DNA of 64,000 bases from positions 1 through 64,000 of the forward strand of contig CALLUY010000083.1 in the NCBI GenBank assembly GCA_938010615.1. Reading direction: 5' to 3'. Every line of letters begins with the position of its first letter. The first letter of the stretch is position 1. The notes under the pieces are model-generated. The model saw only the letters and a program-made list of their open reading frames with translations, had not been told where the DNA came from and did no database searches. A program made the position numbers and the translations under genes. The stretch is from an uncultured Pirellulaceae bacterium. GTDB taxonomy: Bacteria > Planctomycetota > Planctomycetia > Pirellulales > Pirellulaceae. Shown here piece by piece: positions 34,403 to 41,802 of the stretch.

Positions 34403-34634
34403 CTAACACGAAGGCTTTTCGGAGCTTCTTACGAAGTACTATTTTTTCTTCGTTGCGACTGATTTCAGCAGCATGTCCCATCGGTCGCGCCGGCCTCATC
34501 GACCAAACCTGATTGAACAGGGCAGCGTATCGCCGAAATTTTTCATCAGGAGACTGCTTCTTATCCACGTCAAGCTGCATTGGCTCGACGATCAAGCGGT
34601 ACGAATCCCAGTTTTGTTTTGGCGCGAAAGACAT
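34371..34634 (-). CDS. Small partner protein of the nucleotidyltransferase
   Basis: 87 aa, ATG at 34634. No named domain recognised. Sequence SYRLIVEPMQLDVDKKQSPD, then RRYAALFNQVW and a basic RKKLRKAF segment, looks helical. Its stop lies inside the nucleotidyltransferase gene, so the two are translationally coupled, as in toxin-antitoxin operons. It is located between tuf fragments, on the strand opposite to the AbiE module. Role as partner is inferred from position only. Confidence 0.6.
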   Translation of the reverse strand: MSFAPKQNWDSYRLIVEPMQLDVDKKQSPDEKFRRYAALFNQVWSMRPARPMGHAAEISRNEEKIVLRKKLRKAFVLVGEDRCESAD

Positions 34635-34701
34635 GCTCTAATTCTATAGACCGATTGAATCTGAGGGAACCGATTTCGTCTCAAATTGCCGCCATTCAGT
34701 C

Positions 34702-34780
34702 TCAGTTTTTCTTCGGCACGACCAACGTCACTGGTCGCGTCGAGATTCTATCGCGCTGACATGGCGATGCTTGGCGACAG
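34702..34780 (+). pseudogene. Duplicated 3' fragment of tuf (copy 3)
   Basis: CAGTTTTTCTTCGGCACGAC and the following bases up to GGCGACAG match tuf at about 31528-31602. It lacks the tuf stop and terminator and has small insertions. It bounds the second nucleotidyltransferase module on its far side. Confidence 0.88.
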
Positions 34781-34891
34781 TAAAACACTCCATCCAATTG
34801 AACTTGCAATAAGTTGGCTGGTGCAAGTAAGAATGTTCTTTCGCCAGCGTCCAAGACGACCAGCTCAAATTCGAATTCCCCTGCGGAGATC

Positions 34892-35545
34892 ATGATGACG
34901 TTGAAAGCAAGAATCGACGAGTACAAACAAAAGTCAGCCGGTAAGGCGACGCCAGAAATGGTCGAAATTATGACGCGATGCAAAGCTGAACTTCAAGAAA
35001 CCATTTCGTCCCGCAGCATTCCGCAAGTCGGCGATGCGATGCCTAGTTTCAGCTTGCCCGATTCCAATGGAAACAACGTCTCTTCGCAAACGTTGCTCGA
35101 ATCGGGCCCGTTGGTGGTTTCCTTTTTTCGTGGCATGTGGTGACCGTATTGCAATTTTGAGCTGGAAGCTCTCAACAACGCGGTCGCGGAGTTCAAGAAT
35201 CTCAACACAACACTCGTCGCTGTTTCGCCTCAGACAACTGAACATAACCAAAAATTGATCGCCAAGCTAAAACTGGATTTTGAAATCCTCTTCGATGAAG
35301 ACAACGCTTACGCAGATTCGATCGGATTGAAACACGGATTCGCTGACGACCTAAAAGATGTCTATGGAAAATTTGGATTGAACCTGGACGACTTCAACGG
35401 GAACTCGAAATGGGAACTTCCTATCGCTTCCCGATTCGTTGTCGATCGGACAGGGATCATTCGCGCGGCTGACATCAACGCAGATTACACGCAACGTCCT
35501 GAACCGACTGAAACCGTCGAAGTTCTTCGCTCGGTCGCATCGTAA
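34892..35545 (+). CDS. Peroxiredoxin-like protein with in-frame TGA (probable selenoprotein)
   Basis: 217 codons from the ATG at 34892 (GGAG upstream; a second ATG follows at 34895). The reading frame is continuous apart from TGA at 35141-35143, codon 84. The thioredoxin-fold AhpC/TSA family has FxRGxWCPYCNxELxAL here; this protein reads SFFRGMW-(TGA)-PYCNFELEAL, so the TGA takes the place of the peroxidatic Cys. Everything downstream (VAVSPQT, WELPIASRFVVDRTGIIR, INADYTQR) is conserved and in frame. A hairpin follows the TGA. The ORF track splits it into 34814-35143 and 35255-35545. Alternative: a nonsense mutation of TGC or TGT. Confidence 0.78.
35144..35183 (+). promoter_or_regulatory. Candidate bacterial SECIS hairpin
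   Basis: Directly after the TGA, CCG...CGG, TTG...CAA, TT...AA and GAGC...GCTC can pair in order around a TGGAA loop. The loop starts at position +20 after TGA and has G as its second base. This fits the known bacterial SECIS layout (an apical loop with an early G, roughly 16-37 nt after UGA). The stem has internal loops; folding was done by eye. Confidence 0.55.
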
Positions 35546-35565
35546 TGCATTTCTGACAATCCATC

Positions 35566-35866
35566 GTTGACAATACCAGCCCGACGCGCAAGTTTTGATG
35601 TTGCGCGTTTAAGATGGAATTTCTTGTTTTACTTAACAAAACAAGTGAAAATTGAAAAATACGAAGCGTTGAAATACAAGCCCGACGCGCAAGCGAGGGA
35701 TCGGGAAATCCTCGGAAATATCCCCTCGCTTGCGCGTCGGGCTTGTATTTGCGCAACATGAAAACGCGCAAGCGCGCAAGCGAGGGATACAGTAATCCTT
35801 GGAAATATTCCCTCGCTTGCGCGTCGGGCTTATATTTGCGCAACATCAAAACTCGCGCGTCGACTT
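35566..35866 (+). repeat. Composite interspersed repeat (copy C)
   Basis: Same modules and order as the copy at 27995-28262, plus a second unit (GCAAGCGAGGGATACAGTAA). It separates the peroxiredoxin gene from a truncated surface-protein fragment. Confidence 0.9.
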
Positions 35867-36179
35867 GCCCAACACCGACGAAGTCGTGTTTGAAGCCGTT
35901 CTGTCGATGGATGATTTGACTCGTGTTGCCACAGGAGAAACGTGGAGCGATCAGAGCCCGGAACGCGAGGTCTTTGAGTTCACAACTGACGTCGAAATCA
36001 ACCTGGAAGGTGGCCGGAAGCATTGGTTCTCTATCTATCAGGATTTGCAAGTCGGGCAATCAGAAACGTCCTTTGCGGAATACGACAATCCTTTCTTTTG
36101 GCTTGCGAGCACCAGTAATACGCCTCGAAAAGGGTCTTACTATTGGTCCGATGATATTGGTCCGATGATGGTTTTCTGA
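35866..36179 (+). pseudogene. Fragment of a secreted (PEP-CTERM-like) protein
   Basis: About 104 codons in frame: VFEAVLSMDDLTRVATGETW, then HWFSIYQDL and FFWLASTSNTPRKGSYYW. This resembles the middle of PEP-CTERM surface proteins with a YWLSIxND-type strand. There is no signal peptide, because the 5' end merges with the interspersed repeat, and no C-terminal sorting signal. It is probably the remains of a gene cut by the repeat. Confidence 0.55.
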
Positions 36180-36256
36180 CTTCGGGGGAGATACGCGTTT
36201 CCGGGTTCGATTACAGACCAGAGGCTTATGCCACCTTCTTTGCACGGCATTTTCGT

Positions 36257-36367
36257 TCCCGATCGGTAGTTTTTTAGGCTCTATGCCCCAAACAAGTGCT
36301 AAATTATCCCGATCGGTACAATTCAATGCCGATTTAGCGGACCAACCTGCAATATTCCCGATCGGTA
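36257..36367. promoter_or_regulatory. Three regularly spaced TCCCGATCGGTA sites, probable HipB operators
   Basis: The 12-mer occurs at 36257-36268, 36307-36318 and 36356-36367, at 50- and 49-bp intervals, around a palindromic CCGATCGG core. The last site ends 5 bp before the HipB start. HipB-type antitoxins repress by binding several operators, so cooperative or looped binding is likely. Confidence 0.8.
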
Positions 36368-36372
36368 ACATC

Positions 36373-36588
36373 GTGAGCACATCTATCAAAACATCGGAAG
36401 ACCTCGGCAAGGTCATTCGCCAACGTCGCAAGGCCGCCAAGCTGACGCAAAAGAAGGCGGCTGCGCTGGCGGGAATCGGTGTGCGATTCCTGTCGGAACT
36501 CGAACGAGGCAAACCGACGGCCCAGATTGGCAAGACCTTAAAAGTTGCACGACTGCTTGGCTTGGAGATTCAAATCAATGAGCGATGA
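36373..36588 (+). CDS. hipB: HipB-like antitoxin, helix-turn-helix XRE family
   Basis: 71 aa from GTG at 36373. The ORF track's ATG at 36283 would place two of the operator copies inside the coding region, so the GTG was chosen; this is uncertain because no strong ribosome-binding site is seen. The HTH is IRQRRKAAKLTQKKAAALAG, then FLSELERGKPTAQIGKTLKV. The stop overlaps the hipA start by 11 bp. It represses its own operon and neutralises HipA. Confidence 0.85.
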   Translation: MSTSIKTSEDLGKVIRQRRKAAKLTQKKAAALAGIGVRFLSELERGKPTAQIGKTLKVARLLGLEIQINER

Positions 36589-37861
36589 ACAGCCCAGCTC
36601 AAGTGATCAGAAACTGGCTGTCTACTTCGAAACGCAGTTGGTCGGAACGATCACTTCCGACGACGGCTTCGGCATGCAGTTTTCATACAACGATGCTTGG
36701 CGAAACAGCAAGACATCCTTCCCGATTTCAACCTCCATTCCGCTCGACGCAAGCTCGATCGAAAACGAGGTTGCCAACAACTTTTTCGTCAATCTGTTAC
36801 CTGAAGAACGCGTCCGCATTCGAACTTGCAAAAAGCTCGGCATCTCGGAAGGCAATCACTTCGAACTGCTAAAACGAATCGGCGGCGATTGCGCCGGTGC
36901 GCTGACGATTGTTGACGAAGGTGCGAAACCGCCGACGCAACAGGATGAGTACGAACTGATTTCTGAAACGCAACTTGCGGCCTGGTCGGAAGGTGACCAA
37001 TACGCATTTGCCGAAGTCGCCGGAAATGATGACGTGCGACTGTCGCTTGCGGGAGCACAGGACAAACTTCCGGTCAAGGTTGTCGACGGAAAACAGTTCT
37101 ATCTCCCGAAAGGCAACTCTCCTTCCACACAGATCCTCAAGTTCGCGTCTCATTTTTCACACCTGCCAGAGAACGAAACCTTCACGACGATGCTGGGCCG
37201 TGCGGCGGGAGTCGAAACGGTGAATATCTCGCTTTACCAGACCAGCGAATCTCGAATCGCAGTTATTGAACGCTACGACCGAATCGCCAACGGCGAAACG
37301 TTCACTCGAATTCACCAGGAAGACTTTTGCCAGGCACTCGGCGTCCATCCGCAGCGCAAGTACCAACAGGAAGGTGGCCCTAATCTTCAGGACTGCGTTG
37401 AACTGATCAAGAACGTGTGCTCGTTGCCGATCGTGGAGCTGGAGAAACTGATCCGCTGGACGATGTTCAATTGGCTGGCCTACAACACCGATGCTCACGC
37501 GAAAAATATTTCGCTGCTGTTTGTTGACGGGCAGACCAAACTGGCTCCATTCTACGACCTCGTATGCACCAACAACTATCCGCAGCTCAGCAAGCGGCTG
37601 GCGATGAGCATCGGAGGCGAATTTATGCCAGGAGCGGTTCATCCACAGCATTTGGAGCAGTTTGCAAGCGAACTGGATATCGGTTCTTCGTACGTCAACG
37701 AGCTGGCCATTGAAACGGTGGATCGGCTGCAAGCTTCGATGAATGAAACGATCGTCGAGTTCAGAGACCTGTTCGGCGATTCGCCGATCTTGCAGCAAAT
37801 TCCTGTCGTCGTTCAGAAGCGCTGCAAGCGAGCCCTAAAAGATTCCCTTTTCAATAGATGA
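36578..37861 (+). CDS. hipA: HipA-family serine/threonine kinase toxin
   Basis: 427 aa from the ATG at 36578. The N-subdomain-1 region is at the start (AVYFETQLVGTI). SLAGAQDKLPV (156-166) is the flexible ATP-gate loop with the autophosphorylation Ser. The catalytic Asp305 lies in NTDAHAKN and the metal Asp in FYDLVC (325-330). HipA kinases in E. coli phosphorylate glutamyl-tRNA synthetase and cause persistence; the target here is unknown. All kinase motifs are intact. Overlaps the antitoxin gene. Confidence 0.92.
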   Translation: MSDEQPSSSDQKLAVYFETQLVGTITSDDGFGMQFSYNDAWRNSKTSFPISTSIPLDASSIENEVANNFFVNLLPEERVRIRTCKKLGISEGNHFELLKRIGGDCAGALTIVDEGAKPPTQQDEYELISETQLAAWSEGDQYAFAEVAGNDDVRLSLAGAQDKLPVKVVDGKQFYLPKGNSPSTQILKFASHFSHLPENETFTTMLGRAAGVETVNISLYQTSESRIAVIERYDRIANGETFTRIHQEDFCQALGVHPQRKYQQEGGPNLQDCVELIKNVCSLPIVELEKLIRWTMFNWLAYNTDAHAKNISLLFVDGQTKLAPFYDLVCTNNYPQLSKRLAMSIGGEFMPGAVHPQHLEQFASELDIGSSYVNELAIETVDRLQASMNETIVEFRDLFGDSPILQQIPVVVQKRCKRALKDSLFNR

Positions 37862-37900
37862 CAGGGATTTTCAGGTTAACCAAAATAGGCTCGATGGAGT

Positions 37901-38098
37901 TTAGTCGGAAACGACAACGATATTGCTTGAATTTGTATCGCTGTCGAAGTGCAACTCGACGCGCCCGTCCTTTAGTTGTTCCAAAACGTCGATCACGCGT
38001 TGATCAATCTGGCTGTGATCGGTGCCGTCTCGAGTCACGAACTCTTCGACCATCTGACGCAGTGCAATCGGTGATACATGTGAGTGGGGTATCTTCAT
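37901..38098 (-). CDS. yheU: YheU/UPF0270 family protein
   Basis: 65 aa from the ATG at 38098; the ORF track's 38104 is a TTG. MKIPHSHVSPIALRQMVEEF and RDGTDHS, followed by a helix and VELHFDSDTNSSNIV, align well with the small YheU family, which has no assigned biochemical role. It lies 8 bp after the floA stop, so it is probably the last gene of the TPR-floA operon. Confidence 0.8.
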   Translation of the reverse strand: MKIPHSHVSPIALRQMVEEFVTRDGTDHSQIDQRVIDVLEQLKDGRVELHFDSDTNSSNIVVVSD

Positions 38099-38106
38099 CG
38101 TCAACT

Positions 38107-39144
38107 CTACGCGCTGGACTGCGAACCGGGAAACCGCAAAATTGAATCAGGATCGGCGGGTTCGACATCGTCAGGATGAAACAAGCCGTCCCTAAAAGCC
38201 TGTGCCAATGCCGACTGAACTTCCGATTCAGCCAGGATAACACTCGCTTTTTTCTCTGCAACAAGTGCCACCATTTCAGCACGCAACGCCAGTGCTTCAG
38301 CGCGACGCATTTCAGCACCGGCGCGGGCAACCCGCGTGTCGGCTTCAGCCTGTTCTGTTTGAAGCCTTGCTCCGATGTTTCGTCCTACGTCGATCGAAGC
38401 AACGTCAATCGACACGATCTCGTAAGCTGTATTTTCCTGAATGCCCTTTTCAAAAACTTCTTTTGAAATCAGATTCGGGGACGCCAGAGCTTCTTCATGC
38501 GAGTCCATCGAACCGACTGTCGACACAATGCCCTGTCCGACACGTGCGATGATCGTTTCTTCGGTTGCACCGCCGATCAGTTGATCCAGATCCGTTCGCA
38601 CGGTAACTCGGACTCGAATTAGCAACTCGACCCCATTCTTTGCCACCGCGCTCAAGCTACGTGCCGATTCCGCCGCATTGGGATCCGGACAGTCGATCAC
38701 TTTTGGAAAGATGCTGGTCTTGACGGCTTCGGAAAGGTCTCTTCCGGACAAGTCAATCGCCGCTGCTCGGTCGAAATCCAAATCAAGGCCCGCACGGTTG
38801 GCAGCGATGATCGCCAGAATCACGCGATTGACGTCGCCGCCAGCAAGATAATGTGCCTCCAACGCAGACGTACTCGAACCGCGCCCGGTCGAGATGGTAA
38901 CACCTGCCTGATTCGCCATGACTTGCGAATTGACGATTGTGTATGGGCTGACATTTCGCAGGCTCATGCCGACAAGGCCACTGAGACTTACATCGGTTCC
39001 CGACGCCTTCGCCTGCAGCCATAGGCCTCCGCAGATTACGGCCAACAACACGGCGACCAGCAAAAGAACAGTCGCGCCTATTGCGAGAGTCGCCGTCGCC
39101 CAAAATGGCAATCCAAGGAATGCGAGTAGAGAATACGAAATCAA
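38107..39144 (-). CDS. floA: Flotillin-like protein FloA
   Basis: 345 aa, TTG start overlapping the previous stop (TTGA). A hydrophobic N-terminal hairpin anchors the protein (WATATLAIGATVLLLVAVLLAVICGG). It is followed by the conserved UPF0365 region VGMSLRNVSPYTIVNSQVMA, GGDVNRVILAIIAANRAGL, and an Ala/Glu-rich C-terminal coiled coil (RRAEALALRAEMVALVAEKK). Full length for FloA. It organises membrane microdomains in Gram-positive models; role in planctomycetes inferred. Confidence 0.93.
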   Translation of the reverse strand: MISYSLLAFLGLPFWATATLAIGATVLLLVAVLLAVICGGLWLQAKASGTDVSLSGLVGMSLRNVSPYTIVNSQVMANQAGVTISTGRGSSTSALEAHYLAGGDVNRVILAIIAANRAGLDLDFDRAAAIDLSGRDLSEAVKTSIFPKVIDCPDPNAAESARSLSAVAKNGVELLIRVRVTVRTDLDQLIGGATEETIIARVGQGIVSTVGSMDSHEEALASPNLISKEVFEKGIQENTAYEIVSIDVASIDVGRNIGARLQTEQAEADTRVARAGAEMRRAEALALRAEMVALVAEKKASVILAESEVQSALAQAFRDGLFHPDDVEPADPDSILRFPGSQSSA

Positions 39145-39527
39145 CGACCACCGCCAGAATCCGTCGACGGAGCAGCAGCTCCTTCACGGGACGGCTGACT
39201 CTCACGCACAATTTTTCTTTTCATTCGTACAAGCTTGTCACTGGCAGATTTTTTGATTTGCGTCATCGATTCCGGCATCGCGATAATCGCCTTCAAGTCT
39301 TGCTCCGCCTCTTTTGGTTTGTCGATAGCCGTAAAAGCCAACGCTCGGTTAAACATGGCCATCGCTACCACATCGCGGGGTGTCTCAGACGAATCGATGA
39401 CTTTCGAATAGAGCGTTACCGCTTTGCCGGATTCGTTTTTCTTTGCCAACGCCATCCCTTGCTCAACGAGCGCCAAGACTCTTCCTCTGGCCGTAAAACG
39501 ATCAGTAAATCGCTTAATAAAATTCAT
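39141..39527 (-). CDS. Small TPR-like protein
   Basis: 128 aa, ATG at 39527. Two to three TPR-like helical pairs are visible: LALVEQGMALAKKNESGKAV, then AMAMFNRALAFTAIDKPKEAEQDL. The C-terminal tail is Ser/Gly rich. The stop overlaps the floA start, so the two are coupled. Probably a protein-interaction adaptor for the FloA operon. No enzymatic motif. Confidence 0.68.
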   Translation of the reverse strand: MNFIKRFTDRFTARGRVLALVEQGMALAKKNESGKAVTLYSKVIDSSETPRDVVAMAMFNRALAFTAIDKPKEAEQDLKAIIAMPESMTQIKKSASDKLVRMKRKIVRESQPSREGAAAPSTDSGGGR

Positions 39528-39530
39528 CGC

Positions 39531-39812
39531 TCATCCCCACTTCCAGCTAATTGAAACGAATTGTTCGAGTGCCAGTAACGGACTCGACATCGTTTGCGCG
39601 TTACTTCTCAAACCCGCAAATGCGATTGCCAAAAAAGAGCCGGCAATCAATGCAATGCTCAGCCTCACAATTGGCTGGCTATACAAAAAAAGCAAAAAAG
39701 CACGTAGAAGGACCCGGACCGGCGTCCGAAAAAGAAACAGACAGCATTTGCCTGCTGTGTCCGCGAGTTGAGATCTTAGCAGTTGTTCGAACCCAATATC
39801 GCTCAAAGTCAC
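39531..39812 (-). CDS. Possible small membrane protein
   Basis: 93 aa, GTG start, ending 3 bp before the TPR gene. One hydrophobic segment, IVRLSIALIAGSFLAIAFAGL, follows an Arg/Phe/Leu-rich region. No homologue recognised. Position as first gene of the TPR-floA-yheU operon is the only support; it may be a non-coding leader. Confidence 0.35.
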   Translation of the reverse strand: MTLSDIGFEQLLRSQLADTAGKCCLFLFRTPVRVLLRAFLLFLYSQPIVRLSIALIAGSFLAIAFAGLRSNAQTMSSPLLALEQFVSISWKWG

Positions 39813-40085
39813 AAATGTTTCACTTTGATCTGCACTTTAAGTTACCCTCACGCCATTGACTCATCGTCGTGCTGAGATAGACTTCGCATCGAAGCTCACC
39901 ACGGCGCTGGTTCTCGCCGACTCAACTCTCTTCACTCACACGCTTCGAATTCTCTGTTTACTGGCTGTTCGCATCTCTGACCGCCAAACGACCGAAACCA
40001 GCAAGACGACGCCTCTCATGCAGCTCTCCAGGCGATTGCTTGCGAGTCAATGCTGACAACCATTCTCACGAACAAGGCTGACTGA
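39813..40085. other. Gene-free divergent region
   Basis: The only ORF here (39856-40056) is Leu/Arg-rich, without a ribosome-binding site or family resemblance. It is the likely promoter region for the FloA operon and for the gene at 40086. Confidence 0.4.
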
Positions 40086-40484
40086 ATGACTCTTGGAACA
40101 GCTTTTGCGAGCACCCCCTGCTACGTTTTGAAAAACGGGAGCCAACCAATTTCGGCAACGACACACCCAGACAACAAAAAATGCACTTGTGTGTATGGGT
40201 TTTCGGACAAACCAGTCTATGACCAATTCATTAAGAACGCTGATGAATTGCTAACGCCATATCCGCTTGTCATCGGGTACCTCTCAAATCAAATCGAAGC
40301 CTCGGAATCTGCAGACGATGACCTGCTACTTGTGATCCTCGATGCACGCGGGGCAAAACAGCCCGTATTGGCCGCTGCGACGATGGAGACTGTCTTGGCA
40401 GCGAAGAAAAACAAAGAAGAGCAAGTTTCAGTTGAATTCGAATTGACCTTCGATCCCGGAACGAACAGTTACCGACTTGGATAA
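40086..40484 (+). CDS. Conserved hypothetical protein
   Basis: 132 aa. No named domain recognised. The N-terminal part CYVLKNGSQPISATTHPDNK and CTCVYGFSDKPVYDQF look structured, with three Cys residues in the first 35. A hydrophobic strand LLLVILDARG follows. Cytoplasmic, with no signal peptide. The sequence has the look of a family restricted to planctomycetes, but this is inference. Possibly co-transcribed with the small Lys-rich gene 47 bp downstream. Confidence 0.62.
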   Translation: MTLGTAFASTPCYVLKNGSQPISATTHPDNKKCTCVYGFSDKPVYDQFIKNADELLTPYPLVIGYLSNQIEASESADDDLLLVILDARGAKQPVLAAATMETVLAAKKNKEEQVSVEFELTFDPGTNSYRLG

Positions 40485-40530
40485 CGCGAACGACTCAACA
40501 TTTACTACCACAGAATTTTGGAGTGATACC

Positions 40531-40665
40531 ATGGGCGACAAAGGTGGAAGCAAAGACAAGGGTAAAAAAGAAAAGCAAAAGAAGGCAAAGCTGAGCCCGA
40601 AGGAAAAAAGGAAAGCTCAGAAAGAGAAGAAAAACAAATCGTCAGGCAGCCCAGGAATGCCTTGA
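40531..40665 (+). CDS. Small Lys-rich protein (44 aa)
   Basis: ATG at 40531 with GGAG 7 nt upstream; the ORF track starts earlier at 40477. Almost entirely Lys/Gly/Ser (MGDKGGSKDKGKKEKQKKAK), highly basic. Small proteins starting MGDKG with this composition recur in environmental bacterial genomes, though no function is known to me. It may bind nucleic acid. Confidence 0.6.
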   Translation: MGDKGGSKDKGKKEKQKKAKLSPKEKRKAQKEKKNKSSGSPGMP

Positions 40666-40848
40666 TCATTCCTGAACGATGAACGTCAAGGCTCGAACTT
40701 TATTCGGAATGCGTAAGCGGACTGTTCGCGTCTTTGCCGTACATCCATCGGCATATTTGTCGTTGCCGACTTGGGGAACCGAAGCCGGTCCCCAAAACAC
40801 AAAATGCCGAACTTGGCATCGCGAAATCATTCAGGACATTTGTAACGA

Positions 40849-40959
40849 CTACGGATCGAATCCTAGGTCAGCTTCATAGCGAAGGTCGTCTTGGGCGAGA
40901 AGTTGCCCAACGAACAGAGCGAAGCAAAACGCAATCAATGGCAAGAGTCGTTTGATCAC
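40849..40959 (-). pseudogene. Signal-peptide fragment, inverted relative to its neighbour
   Basis: On the minus strand, a GTG at 40959 opens IKRLLPLIAFCFALFVGQLL, then AQDDLRYEADLGFDP before a stop. This is a convincing signal peptide with an Ala cleavage site, followed by only about 13 residues. It abuts a PEP-CTERM protein lacking a signal peptide on the other strand. Confidence 0.4.
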
Positions 40960-41317
40960 ATTTAACGCTGACCCCGGATTCGAAGTTGGACTATTCGGTT
41001 TCGACATGGCCATTTTCGGGGGTGTCGATTCAACTTTACCCGGCGTCGAAATCCTCGACGGTGGCAACAATGTACTCTGGTCCGCTGGCCCAACAGTCAT
41101 CGACAGCACAACAGTCACTTCGTTCGACTCGGGTGGCGTCTTTGCTGACTCGTTGACGATCGCAATTGATTTAACACGTCTTGGTGGTGCCTCTGACAAC
41201 TTCGGCATCGACAACGTCCATTTTTCTCAACGTGTAAGTTCAGTTCCAGAACCCGTTGGAGCATGTGTCATTCTCGTTGCAATGCTTGGCTTGTGTGGCA
41301 GACGCAACCGACGCTAG
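40952..41317 (+). pseudogene. PEP-CTERM protein lacking a signal peptide
   Basis: 121 codons from a TTG. The body is a beta-rich domain (VDSTLPGVEILDGGNNVLWS, DNFGIDNVHF) typical of the end of PEP-CTERM proteins. The tail is VPEP, a hydrophobic stretch and GRRNRR. The N-terminus and signal peptide are missing, so secretion and sorting cannot occur as is. Probably a truncated gene. The match to a family end, not its start, supports this. Confidence 0.65.
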
Positions 41318-41336
41318 TAGCTCGAACAAAAAGAAC

Positions 41337-41361
41337 GGCCCTGAGAAACGTTCTCAGGGCC
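41337..41361. terminator. Bidirectional terminator
   Basis: Perfect 11-bp stem GGCCCTGAGAA-ACG-TTCTCAGGGCC, between a plus-strand and a minus-strand gene, with A and T runs on either side. Confidence 0.88.
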
Positions 41362-41379
41362 GCGTTTTCGTCACTGCGA

Positions 41380-41802
41380 TTAAGCGAGAGACTTGACAAA
41401 TTCCATCACGACCGAGTAGTCAAAACCGTTGGCTTCTCGGGCGACGTCAACCATCTTCATTACGATTGCCATGTCCAGCAAACCGAATGAGTATGGAATC
41501 TTTCGTCCCTTGAGCCGCTTCAACTTTTTCCCCTGCGCAACACGCTTGTCCAACTTCTTCTTCGAAGTCATCCAGCGTTGCTTCGCTGACTCAAGCTTTT
41601 CAAAAAGCTTCATCAGTTTCAGCTGTGCCGAGTACGCGGCTGGTCGACCGACCGCAACTTCGTCGTTCTTACAGTCACGCTCGAGCAGACGAAACGCTTT
41701 GTCTGTCGCTTCATAACGCGATTTTAGCCGGTTGTGCTTCCACGAAGCGAACTTGCGAAGAACCACAATCCAGCCAGTCAACATTGCAAAAATCAATGCC
41801 AT
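41380..41802 (-). CDS. Small membrane-anchored helical protein, unknown function
   Basis: 140 aa from the ATG at 41802 (AAAGGGA upstream); the longer ORF start at 41910 is not supported. One N-terminal membrane helix (ALIFAMLTGWIVVL) is followed by a basic coiled coil (AYSAQLKLMKLFEKLESAKQ) and KKLDKRVAQGKKLKRLKGRK. Not recognised. It ends 18 bp from the bidirectional terminator. Likely cytoplasmic helices anchored in the membrane. Confidence 0.6.
   Translation of the reverse strand: MALIFAMLTGWIVVLRKFASWKHNRLKSRYEATDKAFRLLERDCKNDEVAVGRPAAYSAQLKLMKLFEKLESAKQRWMTSKKKLDKRVAQGKKLKRLKGRKIPYSFGLLDMAIVMKMVDVAREANGFDYSVVMEFVKSLA

Noticed and set aside
31920-34780. Integrase or transposase in the tuf-linked region
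   Set aside because: Every ORF over 60 aa in this interval was inspected, and none shows tyrosine- or serine-recombinase or DDE motifs.
36190-36240. tRNA-like GGGTTCGATTAC segment
   Set aside because: No acceptor or anticodon stem can be built around it; it is part of a spacer with a CCAGAGGC-type repeat.
36283-36372. Upstream ATG start of hipB
   Set aside because: It would put two operator copies inside the coding region and adds residues without HTH-family similarity; GTG at 36373 preferred, moderate certainty.
39856-40056. 66-aa ORF upstream of 40086
   Set aside because: No ribosome-binding site, no recognisable family, and composition like a spacer.
40679-40879. 66-aa plus-strand ORF
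   Set aside because: Weak start, no motif, and it overlaps the more convincing minus-strand signal-peptide fragment.
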